From DATDAH01 sp963845425 (GTDB taxonomy: Bacteria > Actinomycetota > Acidimicrobiia > Acidimicrobiales > DATDAH01), in assembly GCA_963845425.1 (NCBI GenBank), contig CAWJSC010000016.1, positions 269,629 to 333,628 on the forward strand: a stretch of 64,000 nucleotides of DNA. The letters are read 5' to 3'. Made by a program: the position numbers and the translations under genes. The first letter of the stretch is position 1. Each line of letters begins with the position of its first letter. Positions 52,902 to 61,780 of the stretch are shown here, piece by piece. Under the pieces are notes generated by a model. The model was given only the letters and a program-made list of their open reading frames with translations. It was not told where the DNA came from and did no database searches.

Positions 52902-53537
52902 TCATGCGGTCTGAGGTCGCCGGACAACCCCGAGCAGAGCGCCTTCGGGCGCGGTGACGATCATTTCCGCCACGTTGCGACGGGCCATTCGGTCGAGAAG
53001 TTCGTCGAGCGGCTCGTGGGCCCGCACCGTTGCCGGCCCGGGCTCCATGACCGTCTCGGCCACCTGGCCGCTCGGACGATCGCCCGCGCGGACTCGTCCG
53101 AGCACGATGCGCTCGTCGATGACGATCACCGAGCCGTTGTCGAGTTCATCGAGGGGAGTGTCGGGCGAGCACGTTCGAGGGTTGCGGTCGGCGGCATCGA
53201 GTGCGCGTCGAGGCCCGGGCTGAGCGCGAACCGTCGGGAGGCCGGCGGCCAACCAGTCGACCTTCCCGGCGGCGTAGTCGTAGGCAACGAAGCCGAATCT
53301 CTTGAGCCGGCACGCGGCTCGTGGACTCATGTCTCAAAGCCCGTCCCAGCAGTAGACGATCACGGGCCGACCCCGATCGAGCACTCGTGCGGTCGCGGCG
53401 TCGAGCGACTTCAGGGGCAGGTGGATCGCACCCCGAAGGTGCTCCTCGGCGTACTCCTCCCGGGGAAGGACCTCGACGAGCTGTGCGCCGGTGTCCAACA
53501 GGTCGAGCAACGTCGAACGATCGATGGTCGTCGGCAC
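52902..53537 (-). CDS. Rhodanese-CBS protein read through an in-frame TGA: candidate selenoprotein (Sec68)
   Basis: From GTG 53537 the frame runs 67 codons, meets a single TGA at 53336-53334, and continues 143 codons to TGA 52902. Before the TGA: a rhodanese fold with AQLVEVLPREEYAEEHLRGAIHLP and RPVIVYCWDGL; Cys63 is the usual catalytic position. After it: DMSPRAACRLKRFGFVAYDYAAGKVDWLAAGLP completes the same rhodanese domain, then two CBS-like repeats (VIVIDERIVLGRV; VMEPGPATVRAHEP...MIVTAPEGALLGVV). In homologues I recall, the TGA position is Cys (YC-x4-C-D). So C63-x4-U68 would be a redox or persulfide pair. The frame is therefore one gene; readings are Sec insertion, a nonsense mutation, or a base error (TGC/TGT to TGA). 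tRNA-Sec is in the window and a SECIS-like hairpin follows the TGA. Confidence 0.7.
53304..53320 (-). promoter_or_regulatory. SECIS-like hairpin downstream of the in-frame TGA
   Basis: On the minus-strand mRNA GAGCCG-CGUGC-CGGCUC: a 6-bp stem with a 5-nt loop holding GU, starting 13 nt after UGA, with the loop G about 21 nt after it. Published bacterial SECIS models ask for a stem-loop close to UGA with G in the first two loop positions and a 16-37 nt UGA-to-G distance. High G+C makes chance hairpins common, so this alone is suggestive. Confidence 0.4.
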
Positions 53538-53539
53538 TA

Positions 53540-53848
53540 CTACGGCCTCGCTTCCTGCAGGGCGGCGACGAGCTGGTCCACCGAGGGAGCTCCCTCGATT
53601 TGACCTCCTACGTCGAAGAGCCGGCACGACAGCGAGGTCAGTTCGTTCGGCTGCATGAATGGGTCCCGTCGGTCGATGAGGATGGTGGGCGAGCCGCGCA
53701 GGCCCGCTAGGGCGGCAGCCTTGGGCGTCGCGACCTCGGCCTCGTTGATCGTGGCCGTGAGGCCAGCGATATCGAGGGAGGTCCGCAGCCGCCCCCGGGC
53801 CAGATCCAGGTTCGGGCAGCCCGGGACGTAGAGAAGATCGATGACCAC
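53540..53848 (-). CDS. Thioredoxin-like CPN-motif protein (DF/alkylmercury-associated family type)
   Basis: 102 residues. MVIDLLYVPGCPNLDLARGRLRTSLDIAGLTATI and LAGLRGSPTILIDRRDPF are the marks of small thioredoxin-fold proteins with a single-Cys PGCPN motif (Cys11). Some relatives have selenocysteine at this Cys; here the codon is TGC. GTG 53848; its TAG stop is 2 bp before the GTG of the rhodanese-CBS gene, so the two are cotranscribed and may act together in thiol or persulfide chemistry. Confidence 0.8.
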   Translation of the reverse strand: MVIDLLYVPGCPNLDLARGRLRTSLDIAGLTATINEAEVATPKAAALAGLRGSPTILIDRRDPFMQPNELTSLSCRLFDVGGQIEGAPSVDQLVAALQEARP

Positions 53849-53852
53849 GCCG

Positions 53853-54023
53853 TCAGCCTGTCACCTCATCGACCCGAGCTGACCCGTCACCCGTGGCCAC
53901 GTCGAAGACCATCCCCTCCTTGTGGTCGCCGCCGACCTCGCCCGGGCGGTCTTGGTCTGCGTGCTCGTGGTTTCCCGCACCTCCCCAGCGACCGCGTCCG
54001 TTGGCACCGGCCCCGGCGGGCAA
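53853..54023 (-). CDS. Possible small His-rich ORF
   Basis: 56 codons from TTG 54023, ending 4 nt before the start of the thioredoxin-like gene. The C-terminal half (GNHEHADQDRPGEVGGDHKEG, then VFDVATGDGSARVDEVTG) has His/Asp content like metal-site tails and reads smoothly in frame. No good ribosome site and only a TTG start; it fills most of the 287-bp gap 53849-54135, which otherwise holds nothing I can name. Confidence 0.35.
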   Translation of the reverse strand: MPAGAGANGRGRWGGAGNHEHADQDRPGEVGGDHKEGMVFDVATGDGSARVDEVTG

Positions 54024-54135
54024 CGACCTGAATGTCGAGCTCCCGGGGAGGGTGACCGACCTTTCTCGGTGCGCCTCGCGGGTGATGGCGCACGGCCCGG
54101 GCGGGGCTGAGCAACCCAGTCCTCGGATGGAGACT

Positions 54136-54957
54136 TCAGCGGTCGAGGTCCTTGGCGAACTCGGCGCGGCAGGCGTCCGAGCAGAACCACCACTCCTCCT
54201 CGCCGACCTGCAGGTCCGATGCCGTAGCCAGGTCGACGGCCATGCCGCACACAGGGTCGGTGGCCATGCGGGCGAGTTCGCTGAAGGTGCCGTCCTCCAG
54301 CCAGAGGACGCGGTCAGCGACCTCTCTGAGTCGGTCGTCGTGACTCACGATTACAACGCTGCGGCCGTCTTCCTCGGCGAGGCGGCGCAGTAGTCGGGCG
54401 ATCTCGCGGCCGTGCCCGGAGTCGAGGTTGGCTGTTGGCTCGTCGGCCAGAAGCACGATCGGGTCGTTGGCTAGTGCTCGGGCTATGGCCACGCGTTGCT
54501 TCTCGCCGCCGGAGAGTTGGTCCGGGCGGAAGTCGAGGCGGTCGTCCAGGCCGACACGACTGAGCAGTTCCGTCGCGCGGTCGTGTGCCGGGCGGCCGGT
54601 GGTGCCGGCGATGTTGCAGGCCAACTCGACGTTCTCGCGTGCACTGAGGGCGCCGAGCAAGTTGAAGTCCTGGAAGATGAAGCCCAGGTGCCGGGCCCGG
54701 AGGGCGGGGAGGCGTCGCTCGGGGGCGGTGGCCAGGTCGATGCCGTCGACGAGGACCGAGCCGCTCGAGGGGCGCAGCATGGCGCCGAGCATCAACAGCA
54801 GCGTCGTCTTGCCGCTACCTGAAGGCCCCATGATGAGGATGACCTCCCCGGCGCCGATGTCGAGGTCGACGCCGCGCACAGCCCGCACGGCCAGATCTCC
54901 GTCACCGAAGGTCTTGGTGAGTTGGCGGACCGAGACGGCCGTGTGGTCGTCAGTCAT
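54136..54957 (-). CDS. ABC transporter ATP-binding protein with C-terminal YHS domain
   Basis: 273 residues. MacB/LolD-type ATPase: Walker A GPSGSGKTT, signature LSGGEKQRVAIARAL, Walker B VLLADEPTANLD, switch VSHDDR. At residue about 230 a YHS domain follows: ATDPVCGMAVDLATASDLQ and WWFCSDACRAEFAKDL, with the C...C-x3-C metal cysteines. YHS domains bind copper or other soft metals; the fusion suggests a metal-gated exporter. ATG 54957 overlaps the permease stop (ATGA). Works with the two permeases 54954-57167. Confidence 0.9.
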   Translation of the reverse strand: MTDDHTAVSVRQLTKTFGDGDLAVRAVRGVDLDIGAGEVILIMGPSGSGKTTLLLMLGAMLRPSSGSVLVDGIDLATAPERRLPALRARHLGFIFQDFNLLGALSARENVELACNIAGTTGRPAHDRATELLSRVGLDDRLDFRPDQLSGGEKQRVAIARALANDPIVLLADEPTANLDSGHGREIARLLRRLAEEDGRSVVIVSHDDRLREVADRVLWLEDGTFSELARMATDPVCGMAVDLATASDLQVGEEEWWFCSDACRAEFAKDLDR

Positions 54958-56027
54958 GAGGCCCTCCTGAAGGCGGTGGCCGGGTCGACGCGCAGCACCC
55001 GGCGGAGGGGGACCAATGCCGCGATCCCACCAACGAGGAAGGCGCCAACGGCGGTGCGCAGGACCGACCCGGGCTCGATCACCACGGTCACGTTGGGGGT
55101 GAGCGCACCCACCGCTCGGCCGATGACGAGCGCCGCGGCGACGGCCAGGACCAGCCCGAGGGCCACCGTCCACACCGCCTGCGCGGCGACGGTCGCAGCC
55201 AAGCGCCCGGGCCCGGCGCCGAGAGCCTTGACGACCCCGTATTCACGGAGCTTGCTCAGGGTCGCGGTGAACAGGGTTAGACCGACGACGGCCAGCGCGA
55301 TGAGGAAGCCGATGACGGTCATGATCGCCATGACATCGGCGGCCATGTCGCGGACGACGTTGCTCTCCTGGCGGGCGAACTCGGCGCGGGTCTGGGCGGT
55401 GGTCCCGGGCACCTCGGCGGCGAGCCGGCCCGCGACCCGCTCGGGCGTGACGCCAGCCTCTGCGCCGGCCAGGACGTAGGCGATCCCGTCTCCGCGTATG
55501 CGGGCGAAGTCCGCGCTGCGGATGAACACCGTCGTGTTGACGATGTTCGTCCCGTTCGTGGAGAACCCGCTCACCTCGAACGGCTGGCCCATCACGGTCA
55601 CGTCGTCACCCAGATTGATACCGAGCTCGTTCGCGGTGACCTCGTCGACGAGCACCTGACCGGCTCCTGGCGGCCCGCCCTTAGCCAGTCGACGGGGGCC
55701 GCCGCGACCGGTGCCGACGTCGTAGCCCATCACATAGGTGAGCCGTTGGCCGTCACCGGTGTCGACGATGCTGGTGGTGTAGCGCAGGCCTTCGGCCCAG
55801 GCGACACCGTCGACGGATCGGACGGCGTCGACGGTCTCGGGCGGGAGCACGGACTGGGTCATGTGCATCGTGCGCACGTCTTGCTGGGCGACGAAGACGT
55901 CGGCGGGGGAGTTGCGCATGTAGGCGCTCACCTGTCGCATCGCACCGGCGAAAATCCCGTTGAGCACGAGGACCAGGAGGAGTGAGGCACTCACCCCGAG
56001 GATGGCGAGCGGCGCGCCGACGGTCAT
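54954..56027 (-). CDS. FtsX/MacB-like ABC permease (N-terminus probably frameshifted)
   Basis: 357 residues from ATG 56027: first helix (LAILGVSASLLLVLVLNGIFAG), large extracytoplasmic domain, C-terminal helices with VVKALGAGPGR and RRVLRVDPATAF. The natural N-terminus appears to begin at ATG 56067 (TGRVSLARRNLFHDRRR) in another frame; one extra base near 56025-56030 would restore it. It is the second permease of the YHS-type exporter, 4-bp overlap with the ATPase gene. The frameshift is the first of a cluster that runs to the end of the window. Confidence 0.83.
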   Translation of the reverse strand: MTVGAPLAILGVSASLLLVLVLNGIFAGAMRQVSAYMRNSPADVFVAQQDVRTMHMTQSVLPPETVDAVRSVDGVAWAEGLRYTTSIVDTGDGQRLTYVMGYDVGTGRGGPRRLAKGGPPGAGQVLVDEVTANELGINLGDDVTVMGQPFEVSGFSTNGTNIVNTTVFIRSADFARIRGDGIAYVLAGAEAGVTPERVAGRLAAEVPGTTAQTRAEFARQESNVVRDMAADVMAIMTVIGFLIALAVVGLTLFTATLSKLREYGVVKALGAGPGRLAATVAAQAVWTVALGLVLAVAAALVIGRAVGALTPNVTVVIEPGSVLRTAVGAFLVGGIAALVPLRRVLRVDPATAFRRAS

Positions 56028-56069
56028 GGAAGAGGTTCCTGCGCGCCAGGGACACCCGTCCGGTCATCC

Positions 56070-57167
56070 TCAGCCCCCCGGTAGGCGGTGGCCGGCTCGA
56101 GCTTGGCCAACCGACGGGCGGGCAAGATGGACACGACGAGGCCCATGAGGCCCGCGGTGACCACGGCTCGGAGGATGCTCCCGGGCGTGGCGAGAATGAT
56201 GAACTGGGGCCGCACCGAGGTGATGAAGGCCCGAGCCCCCAGGAAGAGCAGTGCACCCGCCATCAGGCCGAGGGCGGAGACGATGAGACTCTGCTGCACC
56301 GCGAGTGAGACCAGCCGGCGGCTGCCGGCGCCGATCGCCTTGACGATGCCGTACTCGCGGCGACGTTCCACGATGGCGCTGTACCACGGTCAGGGCGATG
56401 ACAAGGCTGCCGATGACGAAGGCCACGCCGCGCATCACCTCGAGCGGCACCTCGTACAGCCCGCGCAATGAGGGACAGGTCGTTGCGGGCGAGCTCATCG
56501 CGGTCCAGAACCGCCAACCCGGTCGCCGAGCGCGAGCACGAACGGCGCCGGGGTCATCGGTGCCGACTAGGACGAAGCTGGTGGTTCCGGGGCGCGGAGC
56601 AGGGCGTCGGTGGCGGCGTGGGTCATGAACACGAACGACGCCATGAAGGCGTCGGTGCTCGTGCCGACGATCGTGAACCGCTGGCCCATGATCTCCAGGT
56701 CCTCGCCGACGTCGAGCCCGTGTCTTTGAGCGATCACGCGGCCGATGGCCACTTCGTCGTCGGCGACGGGCGCCCGGCCGGTCCGGAGCTCCCACGGCCC
56801 TCCGCTCTCCCCAGGGGTCGATCCGATCACGTAGGTGGGGACCTTGCGTCCGTGGAGCTCGACGATCGAGAAGAACCCGCGAACCGCCGCGGCCCAATCG
56901 ACATCCGGGTCGGCCTGGACGCTGTCGACCGTGTCGGCCGGGATGGCGCTCACCGCACCGAAGAAGTTCCGCGTTTCCCGGCTGGGCGATGAAGAGGTCA
57001 GCGCCGACGTTGTCCTCGTAGGTGGTCACGTTGGCTTTGATCCCGGCCCAGAGCCCGTCCAGGAGCAGTATCAGCATCAGCGCCATCCCCACCCCGGCCG
57101 CCGCCGCGGCCAACCGGCGAGGTTCGGCGAGCAGGTTGCGCCGGGCGAGGGGGACCGTGCGGGCCAT
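56070..57167 (-). pseudogene. FtsX/MacB-like ABC permease, frameshifted
   Basis: Fragments in order: ARTVPLARRNLLAEPRRLA at ATG 57167 with the first helix (GVGMALMLILLLDGLWAG); mid domain 56567-56953 (IPADTVDSVQADPDVDWAAAVRG); and the C-terminal helices 56070-56371 (REYGIVKAIGAGSRRL, ending EPATAYRGG). At least four indels (about 56975, 56570, 56480, 56385) break the frame, and a G-homopolymer near 56075 would need one more base to give its stop. The family pattern is complete, so sequencing error is likelier than decay. First permease of the YHS-ABC exporter. Confidence 0.7.
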
Positions 57168-57219
57168 CACCGGTACCCCGCGACTCCCACTTCTGACCTC
57201 GGCCTCCGATCGACGGCAG

Positions 57220-59802
57220 TCATCGCTCGCCGCCATGGACGACCGGTGTCCAAGACGGGCTTTCGGCGGCGGCGGCGTCGCTCTCTCGGGGAGGGTCGAG
57301 CGTGCCGGCTGCGGTGTCGGTATCTGTTCGACCGGGATCGGACCGAGTGTCCACGGGAGGGGTGAATCGACGGAGGCGACTGGCGTTGCCGACCACCGAG
57401 AGTGAACTGGCCGCCATGGCCGCGGCGGCGATGATGGGCGACGGCAGCCAGCCCGTGAACGGGTAGAGGACCCCTGCGGCCAGTGGGATGCCGGCGGCGT
57501 TGTAGCCGAAGGCGAACCCGAGGTTCTGGCGGATGTTGCGCATGGTCGCTCGGGAGAGCGCCATTGCGGTGACCACGCCGTCGAGCCCTCCGCTCATCAG
57601 GGTGATGTCCGCGGCCTCGATGGCGACGTCGGTGCCGGTGCCGATGGCGATTCCGACGTCGGCTTGGGCTAGCGCCGGGGCGTCGTTGATGCCGTCGCCG
57701 ACCATCCCGACCTTGCGGCCGTTGGCTTGGAGTCGGGCGATCTCGCTGGCCTTGTCGCCCGGGAGGACCTCGGCGAGGACGGTGTCGATGCCGACGGCTC
57801 GGCCGATCGCTTCCGCGGTCCGACGGTTGTCGCCGGTCATCATCACCACATCGATCCCCGCTCGCTGCAGGGCGGCGACCGCGGCTGCGGATTCCGGCTT
57901 GAGGGTGTCGGCCACCGCGATGACCCCTGCGGGGGCGGCGTCGACCGCGATCATCATGGGTGTCTTGCCGTCGCCGGAGAGGCGGTCGACGAGCGGTTCG
58001 AGGATGGTGGTGTCGACGCCGTTGTCCGACAGCAGGCGCCGGTTGCCGACGAGGACGCTGTAGTCGGCGACCTCGGCGACAACGCCTTTGCCGGTGGCAC
58101 TGTCAAAGGTGCTGGCGGCCAGGGCTGGCGCACCTCGGGCTTGCGCTCCGGTGACGATCGCCTGGCCGAGGGGATGTTCCGAGGACCGCTCCGCGCCGGC
58201 CACGAGGGCGAGGAGTTCGTCCTCGTCGAGGTCGGCGACCGGGATGACGTCGGTGAGCGCGGGCCTTCCCGCGGGTCAGGGTGCCGGTCTTGTCGAGCAC
58301 GATGGTGTCGAGCCGGTGCCGCGGTCTCGAGGGCCTCGGCGGACCGGATCAGCACGCCGTGCTCGGCGCCCTTGCCGGTAGCGACCATGATCGACAACGG
58401 CGTCGCCAAGCCGAGAGCGCACGGACAGGCGATGATCAGCACCGCCACCGCGGCCACCAACCCCCGCGTGAACGCAGGGCTCGGACCGAAGTCGAACCAC
58501 ACCACGAACGTGGCGATGGCGATGAAGATGACCACCGGGACGAACACCCGGGAGACGGCGTCGGCCAGCCGTTGGATCGGCGCCTTCGATGCCTGGGCCT
58601 GCTGGACGAGCCGGATGATCTGAGCCAGGACGGTGTCGTTGCCGACGTTGGTGGCGCGGAAGCGGAAGGCGCCGGTCTGGTTGATCGTGGCGCCGATCAC
58701 CGGGTCGCCCGCCTGCTTGGTGACTGGCATCGGCTCGCCGGTCACCATCGACTCGTCGATACTGGACCGTCCATCGACAACCTCGCCGTCGACAGGGACC
58801 TTCTCGCCGGGTCGGACGGCGACCAGATCACCGGGTTGGACCTGCTCGGTGGTCATATCCACTTCGATGCCGTCCCGGACGATGTGAGCCACGCGGGCCT
58901 GGAGGCCAATCAGGCGCTTGATCGCCTCGCCCGTGCCCGCCTTCGCCCTGGCCTCGAGCAGCCGGCCCAGCATGATCAGCGTGACGATCACGCCCACCGC
59001 TTCGAAGTAGACGTCCCGCACATCGGACGGCAGGACGCTCGGGGCCACGGTGGCCAGCACGCTGTAGCCGAACGCCGCGGAGGTCCCGAGGGTGATGAGG
59101 CTGTTCATGTCGGCGGACCGGTGGGCCAACCCCAGCCAGCCGGTGCGATGGATGGGCCAGCCCACCCACGCCATCACCGGCAGGATCATCGCCAGCTGGA
59201 CCCACGGTTCGAGCAGAGCCTCGGGAACCCAGGTCGCGTCGAACAGCTCCATGGCCATTACCGCCACGGAAACCGGCAAGGTGAGGACGGCGCCGACGAC
59301 CACCCGCCGGGTGAGATCGGACAACTCAGCCCGGTGGGGACGGCCTCCTCGGCATCGACATCGCCACCGGCGCCCGGTTGTGACCGATCGACCGATACGG
59401 GGGATTGAGGCTCGCTCGGGGCCGTGGCTTCGCCCTCGAGTACCAAGGTCCCGTGGATCATGTTCATGCCGCAGGCGAACTCGAAGGTGCCGGGCTGGTC
59501 CGTGCGAACGTCGAGGGTAGTCGTGGCGAATGGCGAGAGGAACCGGTTGACCCCCAGCTCCGGGAACACCACCCGCGAGGTGCAGTCGCCGTCTTCACGA
59601 CGGTCGAAGGTGAGCCGCAGGGGGAGCCCTGTGCGGGCGTGGACGACATTGGGCTGGTAGCCCCCTTGCACGACGATCCGTCGCTTCCTGGCCGTGGGTC
59701 GTGACCGCGGCGGCCTCCCCTGGACGAACGGAAGAAGTACCGGGACAGCAGTGCGATGAGGATCGCCCCCGCTGCGGTGACGACGAGCTGGGCTGGTGAC
59801 AT
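57220..59802 (-). pseudogene. Cupredoxin-fused copper P-type ATPase, frameshifted
   Basis: One long gene in pieces from ATG 59802 (GAGGAG upstream): a membrane anchor (SPAQLVVTAAGAILIALL), a cupredoxin domain (VVQGGYQPNVVHARTGLPLRL, TSRVVFPELG, FEFACGMNMIHGTL with the type-1 copper Cys and Met), then LTRRVVVGAVLTLP and a P1B ATPase with GEPMPVTK, CPC in IIACPCALGLATP, DKTGTLT (restored), SEHPLGQA and GDGINDAPALAQAD. Frameshifts lie near 59690, 59320, 58315 and 58270. All catalytic motifs survive, so the gene is probably intact in vivo. The cupredoxin could collect or receive copper outside the membrane. Heads the 59802-52902 gene run. Confidence 0.75.
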
Positions 59803-59837
59803 GACGATCTCCTCTGTCCCGTTGATAGTGGCGGTCC

Positions 59838-59854
59838 ATACGGAAGGGGGGTAG
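59838..59854. promoter_or_regulatory. Degenerate CsoR-type site between divergent metal genes
   Basis: ATACGG-AAGGG-GGGTAG: 9 of 12 arm bases and the same N5 spacing as the two clear CsoR sites. Lies between the cupredoxin-ATPase (59802) and the operon with the second csoR (59942). Confidence 0.35.
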
Positions 59855-59867
59855 GGGCTTAAGTCCC
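59854..59867. promoter_or_regulatory. DosR/DevR-like box between divergent metal genes
   Basis: GGGGCTTAAGTCCC, 13 of 14 core positions of GGGACTWWAGTCCC, 52 bp upstream of the cupredoxin-ATPase ATG. A gtcccga-ggaa-tcgggac dyad overlaps it on the right (59863-59880). Confidence 0.45.
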
Positions 59868-59941
59868 GAGGAATCGGGACGATGGCCTCCTGCATCGCCT
59901 CCCCAACGGCCGCACAATCGAGACGACCGAGGAGGTCAGAC

Positions 59942-60156
59942 ATGAAGAACCTTCACTACGGACACTGCATCATCGGAGTGGCCGTCGCCGTGGTCCTGCT
60001 CGTCGCGCTCGGTGTCTCCGCCAGCACGCTCGGCATCGTCGCCGTCGCCCTGGCCTGCCCGCTGATGATGTTCGTGATGATGCGAACGATGATGAGCGAC
60101 CGGCCGGCTGCTCCCGGAGTGACGATCGTCCGGTTGACGACTCCAGCGTGCGGTGA
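59942..60156 (+). pseudogene. Small DUF2933-like membrane protein, frameshifted near its end
   Basis: From ATG 59942 (GAGGAGG 6 nt upstream): KNLHYGHCIIGVAVAVVLLVAL, a second helix LGIVAVALACPLMMFVMM, then RTMMSDRPAAPG. One missing base near 60118 would continue as SDDRPVDDSSVR to a TGA at 60154 that overlaps the csoR ATG. Small two-helix proteins of this type accompany copper ATPases and CsoR in actinobacteria; function unknown. Confidence 0.6.
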
Positions 60157-60435
60157 TGCGTGGCTACAGCCTCGACACCGAGGACTACCTGACCCGGCTG
60201 CGCAAGATCGAGGGCCAGGTACGCGGGCTACAGCGTCAGGTCGAGGACGAGGCCTACTGCATCGACATCCTCACCCAGATCAGCTCGGTCACCGCCGCCC
60301 TGGGAAAAGGTCGCCTCGGTCTCGTCGACCAACCTCCGCCACTGCGTCATGGACGCCCTGACCGACGAGCCCGAGCTCGCCGAGGAACGCCTCGCCGACG
60401 CCACCCGAGCCGTGGAGCGCCTGCTACGGCTCTGA
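60156..60435 (+). pseudogene. csoR: Second CsoR-family repressor, frameshifted
   Basis: RGYSLDTEDYLTRLRKIEGQVRGLQRQVEDEAYCIDILTQIS starts at ATG 60156; after an extra base near 60310 the frame resumes as LRHCVMDALTDEPELAEERLADATRAVERLLRL to TGA 60433. The first and last Cys ligands are present; the middle His position reads Asn in the simplest repair, which may itself be an error. Expected to regulate the divergent cupredoxin-ATPase. Its end overlaps the convergent CDF gene by 12 bp. Confidence 0.7.
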
Positions 60436-61350
60436 GGGCAACTGGTCCCGCTGGTATTCGAGGGCGGCCGGATCGTTCTCGACGGTGGCCTCCGTCTCGA
60501 TCTGGATCGTCGACAGGCTGAAGCCGTGGTCGCGGTCGAGCATCTCCTCCGCGGCGTCCAACACCTTCTGTTGGTCGACCCCTTCGTCGACCACGAGGTG
60601 GGCGCCGAAGGTCGTGATCTGCCCGGTGACCGTCCGGGCGTGGAGGTGGTGGGCCGACCGCACCCGGGGATGGCCAGCGGCGAGGATCCAGGATCGCCTC
60701 CACGTCGTGGTCTCGAGGAGCAGCGTCAACGAGGATGCGCAGGGCGTAGCGGACGATGCTGAACGCAGCCACGAGGAGGACGACCGCGAAGACAAGCCCG
60801 GCCCACGTGTCGGCCTGCACGTAGATGTCGGCCGCCGCGATGAACGTCGCCGCGATGATCACCACGACGCTCCCCAGAAGGAGGAACACGTTCACCTGGC
60901 GCCAGAACGATGCCCGGATGTTCAGGTCCTCCTTCTGGCCTCGGTACATGATGACCAGTCGACACGATCTCCAGTCCGATGCCGATGGCCATGGCGAACA
61001 TGGGACCGGGGGACATCTCCACCGGGTCGGCCAAGCCGCCCGATCCACCAGGACCACGATGAAGCCGGCCATGCCGACCAGCAGCACGCCGTTGAGCAGT
61101 GCCGCCAGCGCCTCCGCCGGAGCAGGCCGAAGGTGCGCCGCGCCGTCGGCGGTGTCGCCGCGAGCCTCATGGCGACCAGTGAGATCGTGATGGCCACGAC
61201 GGTCGACAGTTCGTGCGCGGCATCGGCGAGCAGCGACAGGCTTCCTGTGACCAGGGCGACAGTGATCTCGGCGAAGAAGTAGAGGAATATCAGCACGGCA
61301 CTGATCTTGAGCCCGCGAGGGTGACCGCCCGAGCCGTGGTCCATGGACAT
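60424..61350 (-). pseudogene. Cation diffusion facilitator (CDF) transporter, frameshifted
   Basis: From ATG 61350 (GGGAGG upstream): SMDHGSGGHPRGLKISAVLIFLYFF, LADAAHELSTVVAI, MAGFIVVLVDRA, MFAMAIGIGLEI, VIMYRGQKEDLNIRASFWR, FAVVLLVAAFSIVRYALRI, then the cytoplasmic domain ARTVTGQITTFGAHLVVDEG...LPSEP. Pieces fall in three frames with indels near 61110, 61040, 60960 and 60690. Together they form a six-helix Zn/Co/Cd or Fe exporter (CzcD/FieF type). A CTAC-N5-GTAG dyad lies 31 bp upstream. Confidence 0.7.
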
Positions 61351-61380
61351 GGGGCCTCCCAGGCCGATCACGCCGAACTC

Positions 61381-61393
61381 CTACAGAACGTAG
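61381..61393. promoter_or_regulatory. BlaI/CopY-type operator, CDF promoter
   Basis: CTAC-AGAAC-GTAG, perfect 4-bp arms with N5, upstream of the CDF gene. Identical arms and spacing at 61470-61482 and 63022-63034. Confidence 0.5.
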
Positions 61394-61424
61394 TCGAGTC
61401 GGTCCATGGTGCGCCCGAGCGAAA

Positions 61425-61438
61425 GGGACCTATGACCC
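61425..61438. promoter_or_regulatory. Weak DosR/DevR-like site
   Basis: GGGACCTATGACCC, 11 of 14 core positions, between the divergent CDF and SHOCT genes. Confidence 0.2.
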
Positions 61439-61469
61439 TGACTCGGCCAGCCATTGCCGACCACACTCA

Positions 61470-61482
61470 CTACGTCACGTAG
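61470..61482. promoter_or_regulatory. BlaI/CopY-type operator of the SHOCT-repressor operon
   Basis: CTAC-GTCAC-GTAG, arms extend to ACTAC/GTAGT, 24 bp before GTG 61507. Would allow the repressor encoded at 61781 to control its own operon. Confidence 0.6.
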
Positions 61483-61506
61483 TAGCCGACAACTAGGAGG
61501 ACGCCG

Positions 61507-61728
61507 GTGATGTACTGGAACGGCGATTGGAGTTGGGCCGCCTGGGCCGGGATGGTGCTCATGATGGTGGTCTTCTGGGGCGGCCTGGCAGTGGCGGCGG
61601 TGTTCGCGCTAGAAGCCGAGCGGATTCCCCCACCGCGTCAGCAGAGTCCCGGCCTGGCGGATCGCCTGGCCAGCGGTGAGATCACCTCCGAGGAGTACCG
61701 AGACCTTCGAGACACGATCCGCAGCTGA
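61507..61728 (+). CDS. SHOCT-domain small membrane protein
   Basis: 73 residues: a membrane helix (WAGMVLMMVVFWGGLAVAAVFAL) and a C-terminal SHOCT motif LADRLASGEITSEEYRDLRDTI. GGAGG lies 6 nt before GTG 61507 and 9 nt before ATG 61510; either may start. SHOCT proteins of this build are frequent in copper and metal islands but have no known activity. Intact, unlike most neighbours. Confidence 0.8.
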   Translation: MMYWNGDWSWAAWAGMVLMMVVFWGGLAVAAVFALEAERIPPPRQQSPGLADRLASGEITSEEYRDLRDTIRS

Positions 61729-61780
61729 GAGCGACGACCCGGGCACCGGCTGGCGTCCGTCTGGCCGTGGACGAGAACTG

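Noticed and set aside
53893..54393. Plus-strand frame opposite the ABC-YHS end and the small ORF
   Set aside because: Opposite the YHS coding sequence; composition typical of antisense.
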